A DNA stretch of 64,000 nt. Source: Rhodospirillales bacterium. Its GTDB lineage: Bacteria; Pseudomonadota; Alphaproteobacteria; Rhodospirillales; Magnetospirillaceae. Below are positions 16,997 to 25,213 of this stretch, piece by piece. Location: contig JACFNC010000004.1 in NCBI GenBank assembly GCA_019455065.1, positions 248,001 to 312,000 on the forward strand, given 5' to 3'. The stretch's first letter is position 1, and each line of letters starts with the position of its first letter. The notes under the pieces were generated by a model. It was not told the origin of the DNA and ran no database searches. It worked only from the letters and a program-made list of their open reading frames with translations. A program made the position numbers and the translations under genes.

Positions 16997-18685
16997 CTAT
17001 CCCCCGGCCACCCTGATCGACCGGTTCTCCGGCATGGCGATGATCTTGTTGCGCTCGATGTGCCGGCTGACGAGATCGTAGACGGGCGGGCCCTCGGTAT
17101 GCGCGTTGACCGAGGCCCAGCCGGCGACCGTGTAGGTCTTTGCCGCATCGATCGGTTCTCCGGTCCGCATCAGCCGCATGTCGGAAATCCGTGCCCCGAT
17201 CGGCTTTCCGATGTCGATCGCGTAGGACAAGCCGCCGACGCGCACCATGTCTCCGCCTTGCTGGTAATAGGGATCGGGATGGAACAGGTTGTCGGCCACG
17301 TCTTCCAGGATTTCCTTGAGAGCCGCCCCGCTCATCTGGTTGCGATAGACGGCCGGGTAGGTGATGGCGGTCAAATTGTAGACGTCCTCGACGGTGATGT
17401 CCTGCCCGGGCAGCAGCGACGAACCCCAGCGGAATCCGGGCGACAGGGCGATCTCGGCGTCGCGTTCGGCGAGCAGGGCCTGGCAGATCAGATCGTCGAA
17501 GGTACCGTTGAAGTTGCCGCGCCGATAGAGCAGGGTTTCCGTGCGCCCGAGAACGCGGGCCAGTTCCTTTTCGTGCGGGGCGCGCAAGCGGTCGATCAGT
17601 GCGGCCATCGCCGGGTCCGGCGCGATCGCGTCGGTGAATACGGGAATCAGGCGGAAGGCGTGGTCGACGACGCGCCCGCCTCGCACCTCGACATCCAGGC
17701 GGGCCAGGAATTTGCCGTGCGAACCGGCGGCCACGAGCAGGGTGTCGCCCGCCCTGATGACCGCCGGGATGGCATCGTGGGTGTGGCCGGTAAGGATGAC
17801 GTCCAGGCCCTTTACCCGGCTCGCCAGCTTGCGGTCGACGTCGAACCCGTTGTGGCTGGCTAGCACCACCAGGGCGGCGCCGGCGGCCCTCGCCGCATCG
17901 ATCCGCTTCTGGACGTCGTCTTCGCGAATGCCGAACGACCATTTCGGAATGAGGTGGCGAGGGTTGGCGACCGGCGTATAGGGGAACGCTTGACCGATCA
18001 CCGCCACCTTGATGCCGCCGCGGTCGAAGAAAGCGGTGTGCTCGAAAACGTCCTCGTCCCACTCGGTGTCGCGCACGTTGCCGCAGAGGAATGAGAAGTC
18101 GAGCTGCTCGACCAGCTCCTTCACCCGGGCTTCGCCATAGGTGAATTCCCAGTGACCGGTCATTACGTCGACGCCGAGCAGGTTCATCGTCTCGACCATG
18201 TCGGCGCCGGCGGATTTGAGCGACGTGTACGATCCCTGCCAAGTGTCGCCGGAGTCGATCAGCAGCGTGTTTTGCGGCCGCTCGGCGCGGATCGCCTTGA
18301 CCAGCGTGGCCATGCGGTCGAGTCCGCCGACCCGCCCATAACTTCGAGCCAGCGCCGCAAAATCCTCGGAACTCAGGGCGTAAGCCTCGGGCGAACCAGC
18401 CTTCAGGTCAAAGGCGGCAAGCAGTTCTCTGCCGGTCAAATGCGGCGGCAGGCCGCGCACCTCGCCAACCCCCAGATTGACCGACGGTTCGCGGAAATAG
18501 AGCGGCCGCAGCTGCGCGTGGATGTCGGTGAAGCTGAGAAGGGTGACTTGGCCGACGGGTTTGAAGGCAAGCAAGTCGGTTTGGCTGATCGCCTGCCGCG
18601 CCGCCGCGGACGCCAGCCCGCCGGCCGCCCCCGAAAGGACGGCCGCGGCGGCCGCCACCTGGAAGAAGTCGCGACGCGTGAGCAT
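16997..18685 (-). CDS. soxB: SoxB thiosulfohydrolase
   Basis: 5'-nucleotidase-related dimanganese hydrolase of 562 residues that cleaves sulfate from SoxYZ-bound thiosulfonate in the periplasm. The N-terminus LTRRDFF followed by a hydrophobic segment is a twin-arginine signal. Metal-site motifs are SFTDIHAQL, IDSGDTWQGS, GHWEFTYG and LTGHTHD. The length matches SoxB. It is third in soxYZBV. No soxXA or soxCD lies in this window, so the loading and sulfane-oxidising parts must be elsewhere or absent. Confidence 0.95.
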   Translation of the reverse strand: MLTRRDFFQVAAAAAVLSGAAGGLASAAARQAISQTDLLAFKPVGQVTLLSFTDIHAQLRPLYFREPSVNLGVGEVRGLPPHLTGRELLAAFDLKAGSPEAYALSSEDFAALARSYGRVGGLDRMATLVKAIRAERPQNTLLIDSGDTWQGSYTSLKSAGADMVETMNLLGVDVMTGHWEFTYGEARVKELVEQLDFSFLCGNVRDTEWDEDVFEHTAFFDRGGIKVAVIGQAFPYTPVANPRHLIPKWSFGIREDDVQKRIDAARAAGAALVVLASHNGFDVDRKLASRVKGLDVILTGHTHDAIPAVIRAGDTLLVAAGSHGKFLARLDVEVRGGRVVDHAFRLIPVFTDAIAPDPAMAALIDRLRAPHEKELARVLGRTETLLYRRGNFNGTFDDLICQALLAERDAEIALSPGFRWGSSLLPGQDITVEDVYNLTAITYPAVYRNQMSGAALKEILEDVADNLFHPDPYYQQGGDMVRVGGLSYAIDIGKPIGARISDMRLMRTGEPIDAAKTYTVAGWASVNAHTEGPPVYDLVSRHIERNKIIAMPENRSIRVAGG

Positions 18686-18750
18686 GCCCTGCCCCTATTG
18701 CCGATGGGCCGCGGTGCGGCGCCCCGCAGCGCGACGCTCAGCAGGATCGA

Positions 18751-19077
18751 TCAACCCACCGTGATGTTGGCGGTCTTGGTATAAACCTCGCCGTTGTCGT
18801 CGTGCCAGGCCAGCTCGATGGTGCCGCTCTCGGTCGCCTTGACATGGAACGACAGGTAGGGATTTGCCGAGATCGACGGATACCAATCCGAGGAGAAGAC
18901 CTCCTTGCCGTTATACTTGCAGACGAACTTGTTGACGATGCGCCGGGGAATGGGCTTGCCTTCCTTGTCCTTGCGCTGGCCCGACTCCATATCGTGGCCG
19001 ATGGTCGTCTTGATCTCGAAGACCTCGCCCTTCGCGGCCTTCTCGGGAACCTTGATGCGAATGCTTGGGGATGCCAT
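18751..19077 (-). CDS. soxZ: SoxZ, sulfur-carrier partner of SoxY
   Basis: Immunoglobulin-like Sox carrier subunit of 108 residues starting MASPSIRIKVPEKAAKGEVF, with HDMESGQRKD and WHDDNGEVYTKTANI typical of SoxZ. It lacks a signal peptide and is expected to travel with SoxY through Tat. The ATG has ggaagg upstream. It lies 27 bases after soxY and 65 bases before soxB. Confidence 0.95.
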   Translation of the reverse strand: MASPSIRIKVPEKAAKGEVFEIKTTIGHDMESGQRKDKEGKPIPRRIVNKFVCKYNGKEVFSSDWYPSISANPYLSFHVKATESGTIELAWHDDNGEVYTKTANITVG

Positions 19078-19104
19078 TGGCTTTTCTCCTTCCGTGCTCG
19101 CCGA

Positions 19105-19581
19105 TCAGCCGCCGCAGCCGCCGATGGTGACCTTGACCTCCTGCTTGGCTTGGTAGACCGATCCGTCGCTCATGGTGGCGACGGCGCGGACGTATTGGGT
19201 CTTGGCCATGCGCATCCGCATCGACACCTCGGCCTTGCCCGAGGCCGGCGTGAAATTGAAGGTGGCGACGTGGGGGAAGGGGTTGCCCTCGGAGATGATA
19301 TAGACCGACTTGACGTAGTCGCTCTCGGTCATCGGGCTGTCCACGGAAACGGTGAACGGCACCGTGTTGCCGTTCTCGGCGATCTGGGGCAGCTTGAGGT
19401 TCACGCGGCCCTCCTTGATGGAGGCCCCTCCGATGAGTTTCTTTACCGCCTCGTCCGCCTCCGCCGGTCCGGCATGGGCGGCGCGCGGAGCGGCGGCGAC
19501 TCCCGCCGCCATCAGCATTCCGCTTCCGGCCGCGACGAGAAGTTGGCGACGGCTCAAGGCCGGTCTGTCGTTCTTGGACAT
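19105..19581 (-). CDS. soxY: SoxY, covalent sulfur carrier
   Basis: Sulfur-carrier protein of 158 residues whose C-terminus ends GGCGG, with Cys156 as the swinging-arm attachment site. The N-terminus MSKNDRPALSRRQLLVAAGS is a twin-arginine signal. The Met at 19581 is chosen because ggagg lies 8 bases upstream. Intermediates of thiosulfate oxidation are bound to this Cys. In organisms with a reverse Dsr system and no SoxCD, sulfane sulfur left on SoxY is passed to storage or to Dsr, which fits this window. Confidence 0.95.
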   Translation of the reverse strand: MSKNDRPALSRRQLLVAAGSGMLMAAGVAAAPRAAHAGPAEADEAVKKLIGGASIKEGRVNLKLPQIAENGNTVPFTVSVDSPMTESDYVKSVYIISEGNPFPHVATFNFTPASGKAEVSMRMRMAKTQYVRAVATMSDGSVYQAKQEVKVTIGGCGG

Positions 19582-19899
19582 CAAGATTGCCTCCGTTCGT
19601 CCTTGTGCAGTACCCGACTCGCAACAACTTGCGGGAAAAAGTTCCTTTGAAGGGATGACCGGGTTCCGGGAACGGGTTCCTTGTGCCGCAACCATCCGCG
19701 ACGCAGGACTCAAGGTTACTCGGACCGCCCTTGGGGCGCAACTCAATATTATCATTCGGTCATATTAACCCCCCTGCGCCGGTCAATCGGCTGATGGGGC
19801 GGGGTCGGCAAAAGCGCGCTGGGGCACGGTAGCCTGTTGGGGGAGGGGGCGCCTTTCCGCTTGCCCGCTTGGCGGCGCCGGCCCACATCAAGCGCCGGG

Positions 19900-19952
19900 A
19901 ATTCGGGGGCAGCCGTGCCCCGGAATTGCCGCTCCCGGCCCGCGCCGGGAGC
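19900..19952 (+). promoter_or_regulatory. Tandem hairpins in the cold-shock gene leader
   Basis: Two adjacent stem-loops lie just before the csp ATG. The first (19900-19927) pairs AATTCGGGGGCA with TGCCCCGGAATT around gccg, with one mismatch. The second (19931-19952) pairs GCTCCCGGC with GCCGGGAGC around ccgc. The gap from the second stem to the start codon is 28 bases. Structured leaders act as temperature sensors in cspA of E. coli; a similar role here is inferred. Confidence 0.45.
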
Positions 19953-19980
19953 GCCTGGACTGACTTACGGAGACGCACGA

Positions 19981-20190
19981 ATGACAAGTGGTACGGTCAA
20001 ATGGTTCAACGCGACCAAGGGCTACGGCTTCATCATGCCCGATGACGGCTCGAAGGACGTGTTCGTTCACGTCTCGGCCGTCGAACGCGCGGGCATGCGC
20101 TCGCTCAACGAAGGCCAAAAGGTCGGTTATGAATTGGCGCGCGGCGATCGTGGCCGTGTTTCCGCCGTGAACCTCACGCTCATGGATTGA
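19981..20190 (+). CDS. Cold-shock domain protein
   Basis: A single CSD protein of 69 residues, [18 protein letters not shown], with RNP1 (KGYGFI) and RNP2 (DVFVHVSA) for single-stranded nucleic-acid binding. It is preceded by ttacggag as ribosome-binding site and a leader with two hairpins, and followed by a hairpin with a short T run. It is likely monocistronic and unrelated to the sulfur genes around it. Confidence 0.93.
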   Translation: MTSGTVKWFNATKGYGFIMPDDGSKDVFVHVSAVERAGMRSLNEGQKVGYELARGDRGRVSAVNLTLMD

Positions 20191-20211
20191 CCGCAGCCAG
20201 GACTGCGCCGG

Positions 20212-20242
20212 CGGGACGGCGGTGGCACCGTCGTCCCGTTTT
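20212..20242 (+). terminator. Rho-independent terminator after the cold-shock gene
   Basis: CGGGACGGCGGT pairs with ACCGTCGTCCCG (one G-T pair) around a ggc loop, followed by TTTT at 20239-20242. Confidence 0.65.
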
Positions 20243-20253
20243 CCCCGCCCCGG

Positions 20254-21357
20254 TCAGGCGCGAACGAACACCGCCCGCAGGGCTCCGCCCAGGCTTCCTT
20301 CCTCCAGGTACTTCAGGCCGATGTAGGCGCCCGCCAGAATCGACAGGAAGGCGATGACCGACCCCATCGCCATGGTCGACAGCCCGGTCAGCCCCTGGCC
20401 GATGGTGCAGCCCATGGCGGTGACGCCGCCGATCCCCATGATTGCGCCGCCCACCATGTGGCGGCCCATGTCGCCCGTGTCGCTGAACGCCTCGACGTGG
20501 AAGGAGTTGGTCGCGACGGCCATCAGGAACGAGCCGACAATCACCCCCCCCACCGTCGCCACGCCGAAACTGATGGTGGCCCCCGTAAAGGTCATCAGAT
20601 ACTGCAAGCTTTCCGCCGTCGGCCCGACGAAGGTAAAGGAGGCGAGGGGCGTGGGCTCGAACTCGTCGGCGCCCAGCACGCCGGTGATCCACCAGCCGGC
20701 CGGCACCATCAGGCCGATGATCAGACCGCCCAGAACGTCCCGGGGCGAGCCGCGAAACGCCGCGTCCTTGAAGCAGTAGACGAACAATCCCCCGACCAGC
20801 ACGGCCGCCACCACCATGCGCATGGTGCCGCCGTCTAACCCGGCGACGGCGCCCAGCATGTCCGACAGACCCTGGGTCGCAAGACCGCTGTCGGCCAGGT
20901 TGACATTGGCCACGCTCTCCATCTCGAACCGCGCGATGGCGATGAGTCCGCGCATGGTCATGTAGCCGAACAGGCCAAGCACCAGGGCGACGACCACGGA
21001 CTTGAGATTGCCGCCGCCGATGCGCACCAGGGTCTTGTTGCCGCAGCCGCCCGCCATGGTCATGCCGAAGCCGAACATCAGGCCGCCGAGGATGGCGCCG
21101 AGCCACCCGAAATTGGCGGTAAGGTACACCGACTTGTTGATGTCCACCAGGCCGGCGACATGCATTCCCTGGGTCGCCGCCAGGCCCACGGCGATCGCCA
21201 GCAGCCAAGCGCGGAAGCGGCGATAATCTCCCATGAAGACGATGTCGGAGACGGCGCCCATCGTGCAGAAGTTGGAGCGATGGGCCGTCGCCCCGAACAC
21301 TATACCGGCCGCGAAGCCGCCAGCGGCGACGACCGTCGTTACTGGAAATTCGTCCAC
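20254..21357 (-). CDS. YeeE/YedE-family sulfur-compound transporter
   Basis: Two-repeat YeeE/YedE membrane protein of 367 residues with about ten helices, carrying the conserved HRSNFCTMGAV, MAGGCGNKTLVRIG and AMGCTIGQGLTG motifs, whose cysteines line the thiosulfate path in TsuA. A GTG start at 21357 (VDEFPVTTV) is chosen because a ggggggtggg ribosome-binding site precedes it and the upstream extension is not membrane-like. It is divergent from dsrE2. It probably imports thiosulfate or another sulfane-sulfur species; the substrate is inferred from family. Confidence 0.85.
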   Translation of the reverse strand: MDEFPVTTVVAAGGFAAGIVFGATAHRSNFCTMGAVSDIVFMGDYRRFRAWLLAIAVGLAATQGMHVAGLVDINKSVYLTANFGWLGAILGGLMFGFGMTMAGGCGNKTLVRIGGGNLKSVVVALVLGLFGYMTMRGLIAIARFEMESVANVNLADSGLATQGLSDMLGAVAGLDGGTMRMVVAAVLVGGLFVYCFKDAAFRGSPRDVLGGLIIGLMVPAGWWITGVLGADEFEPTPLASFTFVGPTAESLQYLMTFTGATISFGVATVGGVIVGSFLMAVATNSFHVEAFSDTGDMGRHMVGGAIMGIGGVTAMGCTIGQGLTGLSTMAMGSVIAFLSILAGAYIGLKYLEEGSLGGALRAVFVRA

Positions 21358-21491
21358 GTCCCACCCCCCAAGCCAAACCGCGCTCTTGGCGCCGCCGCGT
21401 TCTTCGACTATATTTCTTGGCTCTAATTTAGCTCTCTGGCGCCACCAACACAAGCGATAGGGCGCGTGGAGGGGCTTCCGGAACCGATTTT

Positions 21492-21511
21492 ATATTATCT
21501 GTGGGTAATAT
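21492..21511. promoter_or_regulatory. Inverted repeat ATATTA-N8-TAATAT between yeeE and dsrE2
   Basis: Perfect 6-bp arms separated by tctgtggg, located in the 239-bp divergent gap. The AT-rich arms and 8-base spacer resemble operators of sulfide- or persulfide-sensing ArsR-type repressors (BigR/SqrR/SoxR), which use ATTC-N8-GAAT-like sites. A comparable N8 palindrome precedes the dsrE-tusA-sqr operon. Confidence 0.4.
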
Positions 21512-21596
21512 GTACTACCATCGCCTCCGTCTGGAACCTTAGGATGGCCGCTAATTAGGAAAATCTGATACACGCGGAACATCACGGGAGGGCATC

Positions 21597-22082
21597 ATGG
21601 AAAACGCCAAGTCGATGTCGATGATCGTGACGAAGGGCACCCTGGATTGGGCCTATCCTCCGTTCATCCTGGCAACCACCGCCGCAAGCATGGGGTTGAA
21701 CGTCACCTTGTTCTTCACCTTCTACGGGCTGACGCTGCTCAAGAAGAAGCTGGATCTCAAGGTCACCACCCTCGGCAACGCCGCGATGGAAATGCCCATG
21801 ATGGGCATGCACATCGCCATGCCAAATCTGGTCGGTGCGATGCCGGGGATGGACGCGATGGCGACCGGGATGATGAAGAACCTGATCAAGAAGAAAGGTG
21901 TGGCCTCGATCGAGGAATTGCGCGAGATGGCCCAGGAGGCCGAGGTCCGCATGATCGCGTGCCAGATGACGATGGACCTGTTCGAGTACAAGCCCGAGGA
22001 GATGCTCGACGGGCTCGAGTATGCCGGCGCGGCGACCTACATCGAAAACGCCACGAAGTCGGACATCAACCTGTTCATTTGA
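21597..22082 (+). CDS. dsrE2: DsrE2-family sulfur-relay protein
   Basis: DsrE/DsrF/DrsH-like protein of 161 residues of the DsrE2 type. It has the hydrophobic segment FILATTAASMGLNVTLFFTFYG, a Met/Gly-rich middle part and Cys122 in MIACQMTMDLF, the position expected for the persulfide cysteine. Ribosome-binding site gggagg precedes the ATG. DsrE2 proteins commonly pair with TusA and rhodanese in sulfur oxidisers, and tusA is two genes downstream here. Membrane association through the N-terminal hydrophobic part is likely. Confidence 0.88.
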   Translation: MENAKSMSMIVTKGTLDWAYPPFILATTAASMGLNVTLFFTFYGLTLLKKKLDLKVTTLGNAAMEMPMMGMHIAMPNLVGAMPGMDAMATGMMKNLIKKKGVASIEELREMAQEAEVRMIACQMTMDLFEYKPEEMLDGLEYAGAATYIENATKSDINLFI

Positions 22083-22175
22083 ACGCCACGGTTGAGCGTC
22101 TGCGTGACAGGATTGCGGAACGGTCCTATCATGAACGTATTGAGGGCAGTGCCGAGGGGGCGCGAAGGCGAGGGG

Positions 22176-22484
22176 ATGGTGAACACCAGGACCGCCGACG
22201 ATCAGCGCGCCACGCCGCTCGCCCGCATGTTCGCGCTATGCAGTCCCGAGCAAAGCCGCGAATACCTGCCCGAGAAGCGGTCATTTCGGATTCATGGCCA
22301 TAGCACCACCATCCGTCTGGAGCGGGCGTTCTGGACGGTGCTGGAGGAGATGGCCTTGGAGGAGGGAGTGACGCCCGGTGGCCTGATCACCCGCATTTAC
22401 GATCACTGCCTGGTCACCAACGAGAAGAATCTGGCGTCTTGCCTGCGGGTGGTCTGTCTGAAATACATCAACCTCAGCGCCTGA
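22176..22484 (+). CDS. Ribbon-helix-helix domain protein (RHH_4 type)
   Basis: Protein of 102 residues with a ribbon-helix-helix core: strand RSFRIHGHSTTIRLE followed by helices FWTVLEEMALEEG and GGLITRIYDHCL. It matches the RHH_4 arrangement common in Alphaproteobacteria. The start is uncertain; Met codons at 22131 and 22092 are in frame, and the Met at 22176 has gagggg directly upstream. It lies between dsrE2 and tusA on the same strand, so it could be a local DNA-binding regulator. That role is inferred. Confidence 0.7.
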   Translation: MVNTRTADDQRATPLARMFALCSPEQSREYLPEKRSFRIHGHSTTIRLERAFWTVLEEMALEEGVTPGGLITRIYDHCLVTNEKNLASCLRVVCLKYINLSA

Positions 22485-22523
22485 TGAGGCGCATCGTTAG
22501 CATAGCTTTGGGAGAATATAGCG

Positions 22524-22751
22524 ATGTCCGTGACCGTTCTCGACGTTAAGGGTCTCAATTGCCCGCTGCCCATCCTGCGCGCCAAGAAGGCGATCAAGGA
22601 CGTCGCCAGCGGTGCCACCCTGCAGGTGATGGCCACCGATCCGGGATCGGTGAAGGATTTCGAGGCGTTCTGCCGGCAGACCGGAAACGACCTGGTGAGT
22701 TGGAACGAGAACGCGGGCGTCTACACCTTCAACATCAAGAAGAACGGCTGA
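22524..22751 (+). CDS. tusA: TusA-family sulfurtransferase
   Basis: Small sulfur carrier of 75 residues, MSVTVLDVKGLNCPLPILRA, with the persulfide-bearing Cys13 in the CPxP motif and the usual two-helix/four-strand length. It is part of dsrE2-RHH-tusA-thioredoxin. In sulfur oxidisers TusA relays sulfane sulfur between rhodanese or DsrE2 and DsrEFH/DsrC. A second, more divergent TusA is at 24971-25201. Confidence 0.93.
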   Translation: MSVTVLDVKGLNCPLPILRAKKAIKDVASGATLQVMATDPGSVKDFEAFCRQTGNDLVSWNENAGVYTFNIKKNG

Positions 22752-22796
22752 CCCGGCGGCGCGGCGAACCCGCCGCGGTTCCCAAGGGATGAGCGG

Positions 22797-23174
22797 ATGA
22801 AACAGGCGGTGAGCATCGCCGGCGTGTTCCTCGGCGTCATTTCGGCGGCGGGAGCCGACGCCGGCGAGGCCGCCCTGGTCGTCTTCGAAAAACCGGGTTG
22901 CGGCTGGTGCGAGGCCTGGGAACGGGACGTCGGCCGGGTCTACGACAGGACCGACGAGGGGCGCCTCCTGCCGCTGCGGCGCGTCGACCTCGGTCAACCG
23001 TTGCCCGAGGAATACCGTTCGCTCAAGGCCATTGCCTTCACGCCGACCTTTGTGGTGACGCGCTGCGGAGCCGAGGCCGGGCGCATCACCGGCTATCCCG
23101 GCGAGGCGCATTTCTACGCGCTGCTCAACGAGATCATCGTCGAATTGAAGCTTGGCGATGCCAAGGCCTGCTGA
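22797..23174 (+). CDS. Periplasmic thioredoxin-like protein, SoxS-like
   Basis: Thioredoxin-fold protein of 125 residues with a signal-like N-terminus (MKQAVSIAGVFLGVISAAGA), a redox motif Cys35-Gly-Trp-Cys38 in KPGCGWCEAW and a cis-Pro in FTPTF. Extra cysteines are Cys90 and the C-terminal Cys125. Size and motif resemble SoxS of Paracoccus, which reactivates SoxY, but that identity is inferred from the sulfur context. It ends the plus-strand dsrE2 set and is followed by a strong hairpin. Confidence 0.75.
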   Translation: MKQAVSIAGVFLGVISAAGADAGEAALVVFEKPGCGWCEAWERDVGRVYDRTDEGRLLPLRRVDLGQPLPEEYRSLKAIAFTPTFVVTRCGAEAGRITGYPGEAHFYALLNEIIVELKLGDAKAC

Positions 23175-23179
23175 GAACC

Positions 23180-23216
23180 CCGGCCCGCAACACCTAGGAT
23201 CGCCGTTGCGGGCCGG
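23180..23216. terminator. Hairpin between convergent operons
   Basis: CCGGCCCGCAAC (23180-23191) pairs perfectly with GTTGCGGGCCGG (23205-23216) around a 13-base loop. It lies between the stop codons of the thioredoxin and DUF1641 genes. No T run follows on either strand, so intrinsic termination would be weak. Confidence 0.5.
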
Positions 23217-23229
23217 AGCCTAGCCGTGC

Positions 23230-23763
23230 TCAGCCGGGCGGCTTGGTGAGGGCCGCGGTGCGCTTCTTCAGCTTGCAGCTGAACGCCAACAGGAAACGCA
23301 ACGCCTGCTGCGTTTCCGGCTGGCGAAGCATGCGCACGGTGCCCATCAGTCCCGTACCGGTATCGGGGGCGCATTCCTCGAGTGCGTCCTCCAGGGCCCC
23401 CTTGGTCTCATGGGCCAGGGTGGCGATGTCCTCGGTGGCCACCGTGTTGGCCATGTGCTCGACGAAGGCGAAAGCGCGTTCGACCATGCTGTCGGTGGCC
23501 GCCATGCGGGTGGCGTGCAGCAGCATCGCGGTGTCGATCAGGGTGGACAGGGCGCCCACCTTGTGAAGCTGCGTCAGCCCGTCCAGCAAAGCCAGCACGG
23601 CATCGCGCGTATCCTCGTCGTTCAGGCGGTCAACGACCTCGAGGGCATTGGCCCCGGTCACCGTCAGGCGTTCGACCATGCTGTCGGTCATCGCCTCGGC
23701 GGCGGCCTGGGCGAGGCGGCCCAGATCGTCCGCCGGACGGTTCAATCGGCTGATCTCGGTCAT
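23230..23763 (-). CDS. DUF1641 protein
   Basis: All-helical protein of 177 residues, MTEISRLNRPADDLGRLAQA, with the DUF1641-like segment DTRDAVLALLDGLTQLHKVGA and a second helical region MVERAFAFVEHMANTVA. No cysteine motif or membrane helix stands out. DUF1641 genes often follow FAD/NAD oxidoreductases or formate dehydrogenases. Here it starts 9 bases after the SQR stop, so it may be an SQR partner. Function unknown. Confidence 0.75.
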   Translation of the reverse strand: MTEISRLNRPADDLGRLAQAAAEAMTDSMVERLTVTGANALEVVDRLNDEDTRDAVLALLDGLTQLHKVGALSTLIDTAMLLHATRMAATDSMVERAFAFVEHMANTVATEDIATLAHETKGALEDALEECAPDTGTGLMGTVRMLRQPETQQALRFLLAFSCKLKKRTAALTKPPG

Positions 23764-23772
23764 CGGCGTCTC

Positions 23773-24912
23773 CTATAGCAAGCCGCGCGCGGACAGCCAG
23801 TACAAGCGGTTGTAGGCCAGCTTGAACCAGTGGATCATTTGTGACGGAGGGCCGGGATTGGGCGGCGTGGTGTAGTTGAACCACACATAGGTGCCGCTGT
23901 TCATGCCCGTTTCGACGAAGCAGAACACCTTGCCGTCGTAATCTCGCGCCCAGCGGTCTTCCTGAACCAGCGACACCAGGTTGTCGATCACCGTATCCGC
24001 TTCGAAGTGGGCCGTCGAACCCGCCTTCGAAATCGGGATGTTCGTCGTGTCGCCGACCACGAACACGTTGGTCGAGCCCTCACGATGCAGGGTCTTTGGA
24101 TTGGTCGGCACCCAACCCCCTTTGCCGAGGTTGGAATCCCCGATCACCTCGGCGCCCTGATGGGGCGGGATGGTTATGAGCATGTCGAAGGGCAGGCTGA
24201 CACCCTCCTCGGAGGAGATCGTCCTGGCGGCCGGGTCGACTTCCTTGCAGTTGAAAAACGTTTCGTATTTCACGCCGATCTTGTCGAACTCGGGCTTTGC
24301 CCACAACGCCACGGGCTCCAGAGCGTGCAGGCGCCCGATCGGGTAGGTGTAGGTGATCTCCGACTTTTCCCAAAGACCGCGGCCCTTGAGGTAATCGTAA
24401 AGCATGAAGGTGATCTCGAGCGGCGCCACGGGGCATTTGTGCGGGGCGTTGACGTTTACGACGATCTTGCCTCCCTCGAAGGCGGACAGGGCGTCGCGCA
24501 TCTTGCGCGCCCCATCGAGGTCGTAGAACCAGTGCGCCGCCTCGGCCATGCCGGGGATGGTCTGCGGCATGATGCGCGAGCCGGTGGCGATGACCAGATA
24601 GTCGTAGCGATGCATCTTGCCCGACTGGGTCGTCACCTGGCCGGCATCGACGTCGATGTTCCGCGCCGGGTCGATGAAGAAGTTGACGCGGCGGTCGAGA
24701 ACCTTTCGCTGGTCGCGGAACAGCTCCGCCTCGCGAATGCGCCCGAAGGGCACGTAGAGGAGCCCCGGCTGGTACAGATGCTGGTCGGACGTTCCAAGCA
24801 GGGTGATGCCGACCTTGCCATCCCGCAGTTCCTTCGAGAGCTGACGGCACAGGCCGTTGGCGACGATGGTGCCGGAAAGCCCTCCGCCGACGATCAATAT
24901 GTTCTTGGCCAT
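23773..24912 (-). CDS. sqr: Sulfide:quinone oxidoreductase family flavoprotein
   Basis: FAD/NAD(P)-binding protein of 379 residues with the N-terminal dinucleotide motif IVGGGLSGTIVANGL, the ATGSRIMP segment and VFVVGDTTNIP near the flavin. Cysteines are 22, 160, 222 and 331. Cys160 (HKCPVAPLE) matches a conserved SQR cysteine, but the one usually near residue 128 is absent, so it may belong to a divergent SQR type. The C-terminal amphipathic stretch (HWFKLAYNRLYWL) suits peripheral membrane binding. It follows dsrE and tusA in one operon, implying direct transfer of sulfur product to carriers. Confidence 0.82.
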   Translation of the reverse strand: MAKNILIVGGGLSGTIVANGLCRQLSKELRDGKVGITLLGTSDQHLYQPGLLYVPFGRIREAELFRDQRKVLDRRVNFFIDPARNIDVDAGQVTTQSGKMHRYDYLVIATGSRIMPQTIPGMAEAAHWFYDLDGARKMRDALSAFEGGKIVVNVNAPHKCPVAPLEITFMLYDYLKGRGLWEKSEITYTYPIGRLHALEPVALWAKPEFDKIGVKYETFFNCKEVDPAARTISSEEGVSLPFDMLITIPPHQGAEVIGDSNLGKGGWVPTNPKTLHREGSTNVFVVGDTTNIPISKAGSTAHFEADTVIDNLVSLVQEDRWARDYDGKVFCFVETGMNSGTYVWFNYTTPPNPGPPSQMIHWFKLAYNRLYWLSARGLL

Positions 24913-24970
24913 TGATATTCCTCCCGTTGTGTTGGCCGGCTCCGGGGCCGGCGAAGGGACCTTGGCGCCC

Positions 24971-25201
24971 CTATTTCGCTTTGCGGACGACCACGCTCCA
25001 GTAGCCCTCCTTCTCGGTCGTGGTGACGAGGGTATGCCCGACCTTCTTCACCCACTCGGGGATGTCTGTGACCGACCCCTTGTCCGAGGACAGAACCTCC
25101 ACCTCTTCACCGACCGCCGACAGCTTCAAGGCGGCGATCAGTTCCATCAGCGGACCCGGACAGAATGCGCCGCGCGCATCGATGATTTGCCTTTCGGACA
25201 T
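24971..25201 (-). CDS. Second TusA-family sulfur carrier
   Basis: TusA-like protein of 76 residues, MSERQIIDARGAFCPGPLME, with Cys14 in a CPGP motif rather than the CPLP of the first copy. A ggagagg site precedes the start. It lies between dsrE (13-base gap) and sqr (58-base gap) on the same strand and probably carries the sulfane sulfur produced by SQR. Confidence 0.88.
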   Translation of the reverse strand: MSERQIIDARGAFCPGPLMELIAALKLSAVGEEVEVLSSDKGSVTDIPEWVKKVGHTLVTTTEKEGYWSVVVRKAK

Positions 25202-25213
25202 ACCGCCTCTCCA

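Noticed and set aside
20254-21453. An ATG start at 21453 for the YeeE/YedE protein
   Set aside because: The extra N-terminal 32 residues are polar and lack the family pattern. The GTG at 21357 has a strong ribosome-binding site and begins just before the first helix.
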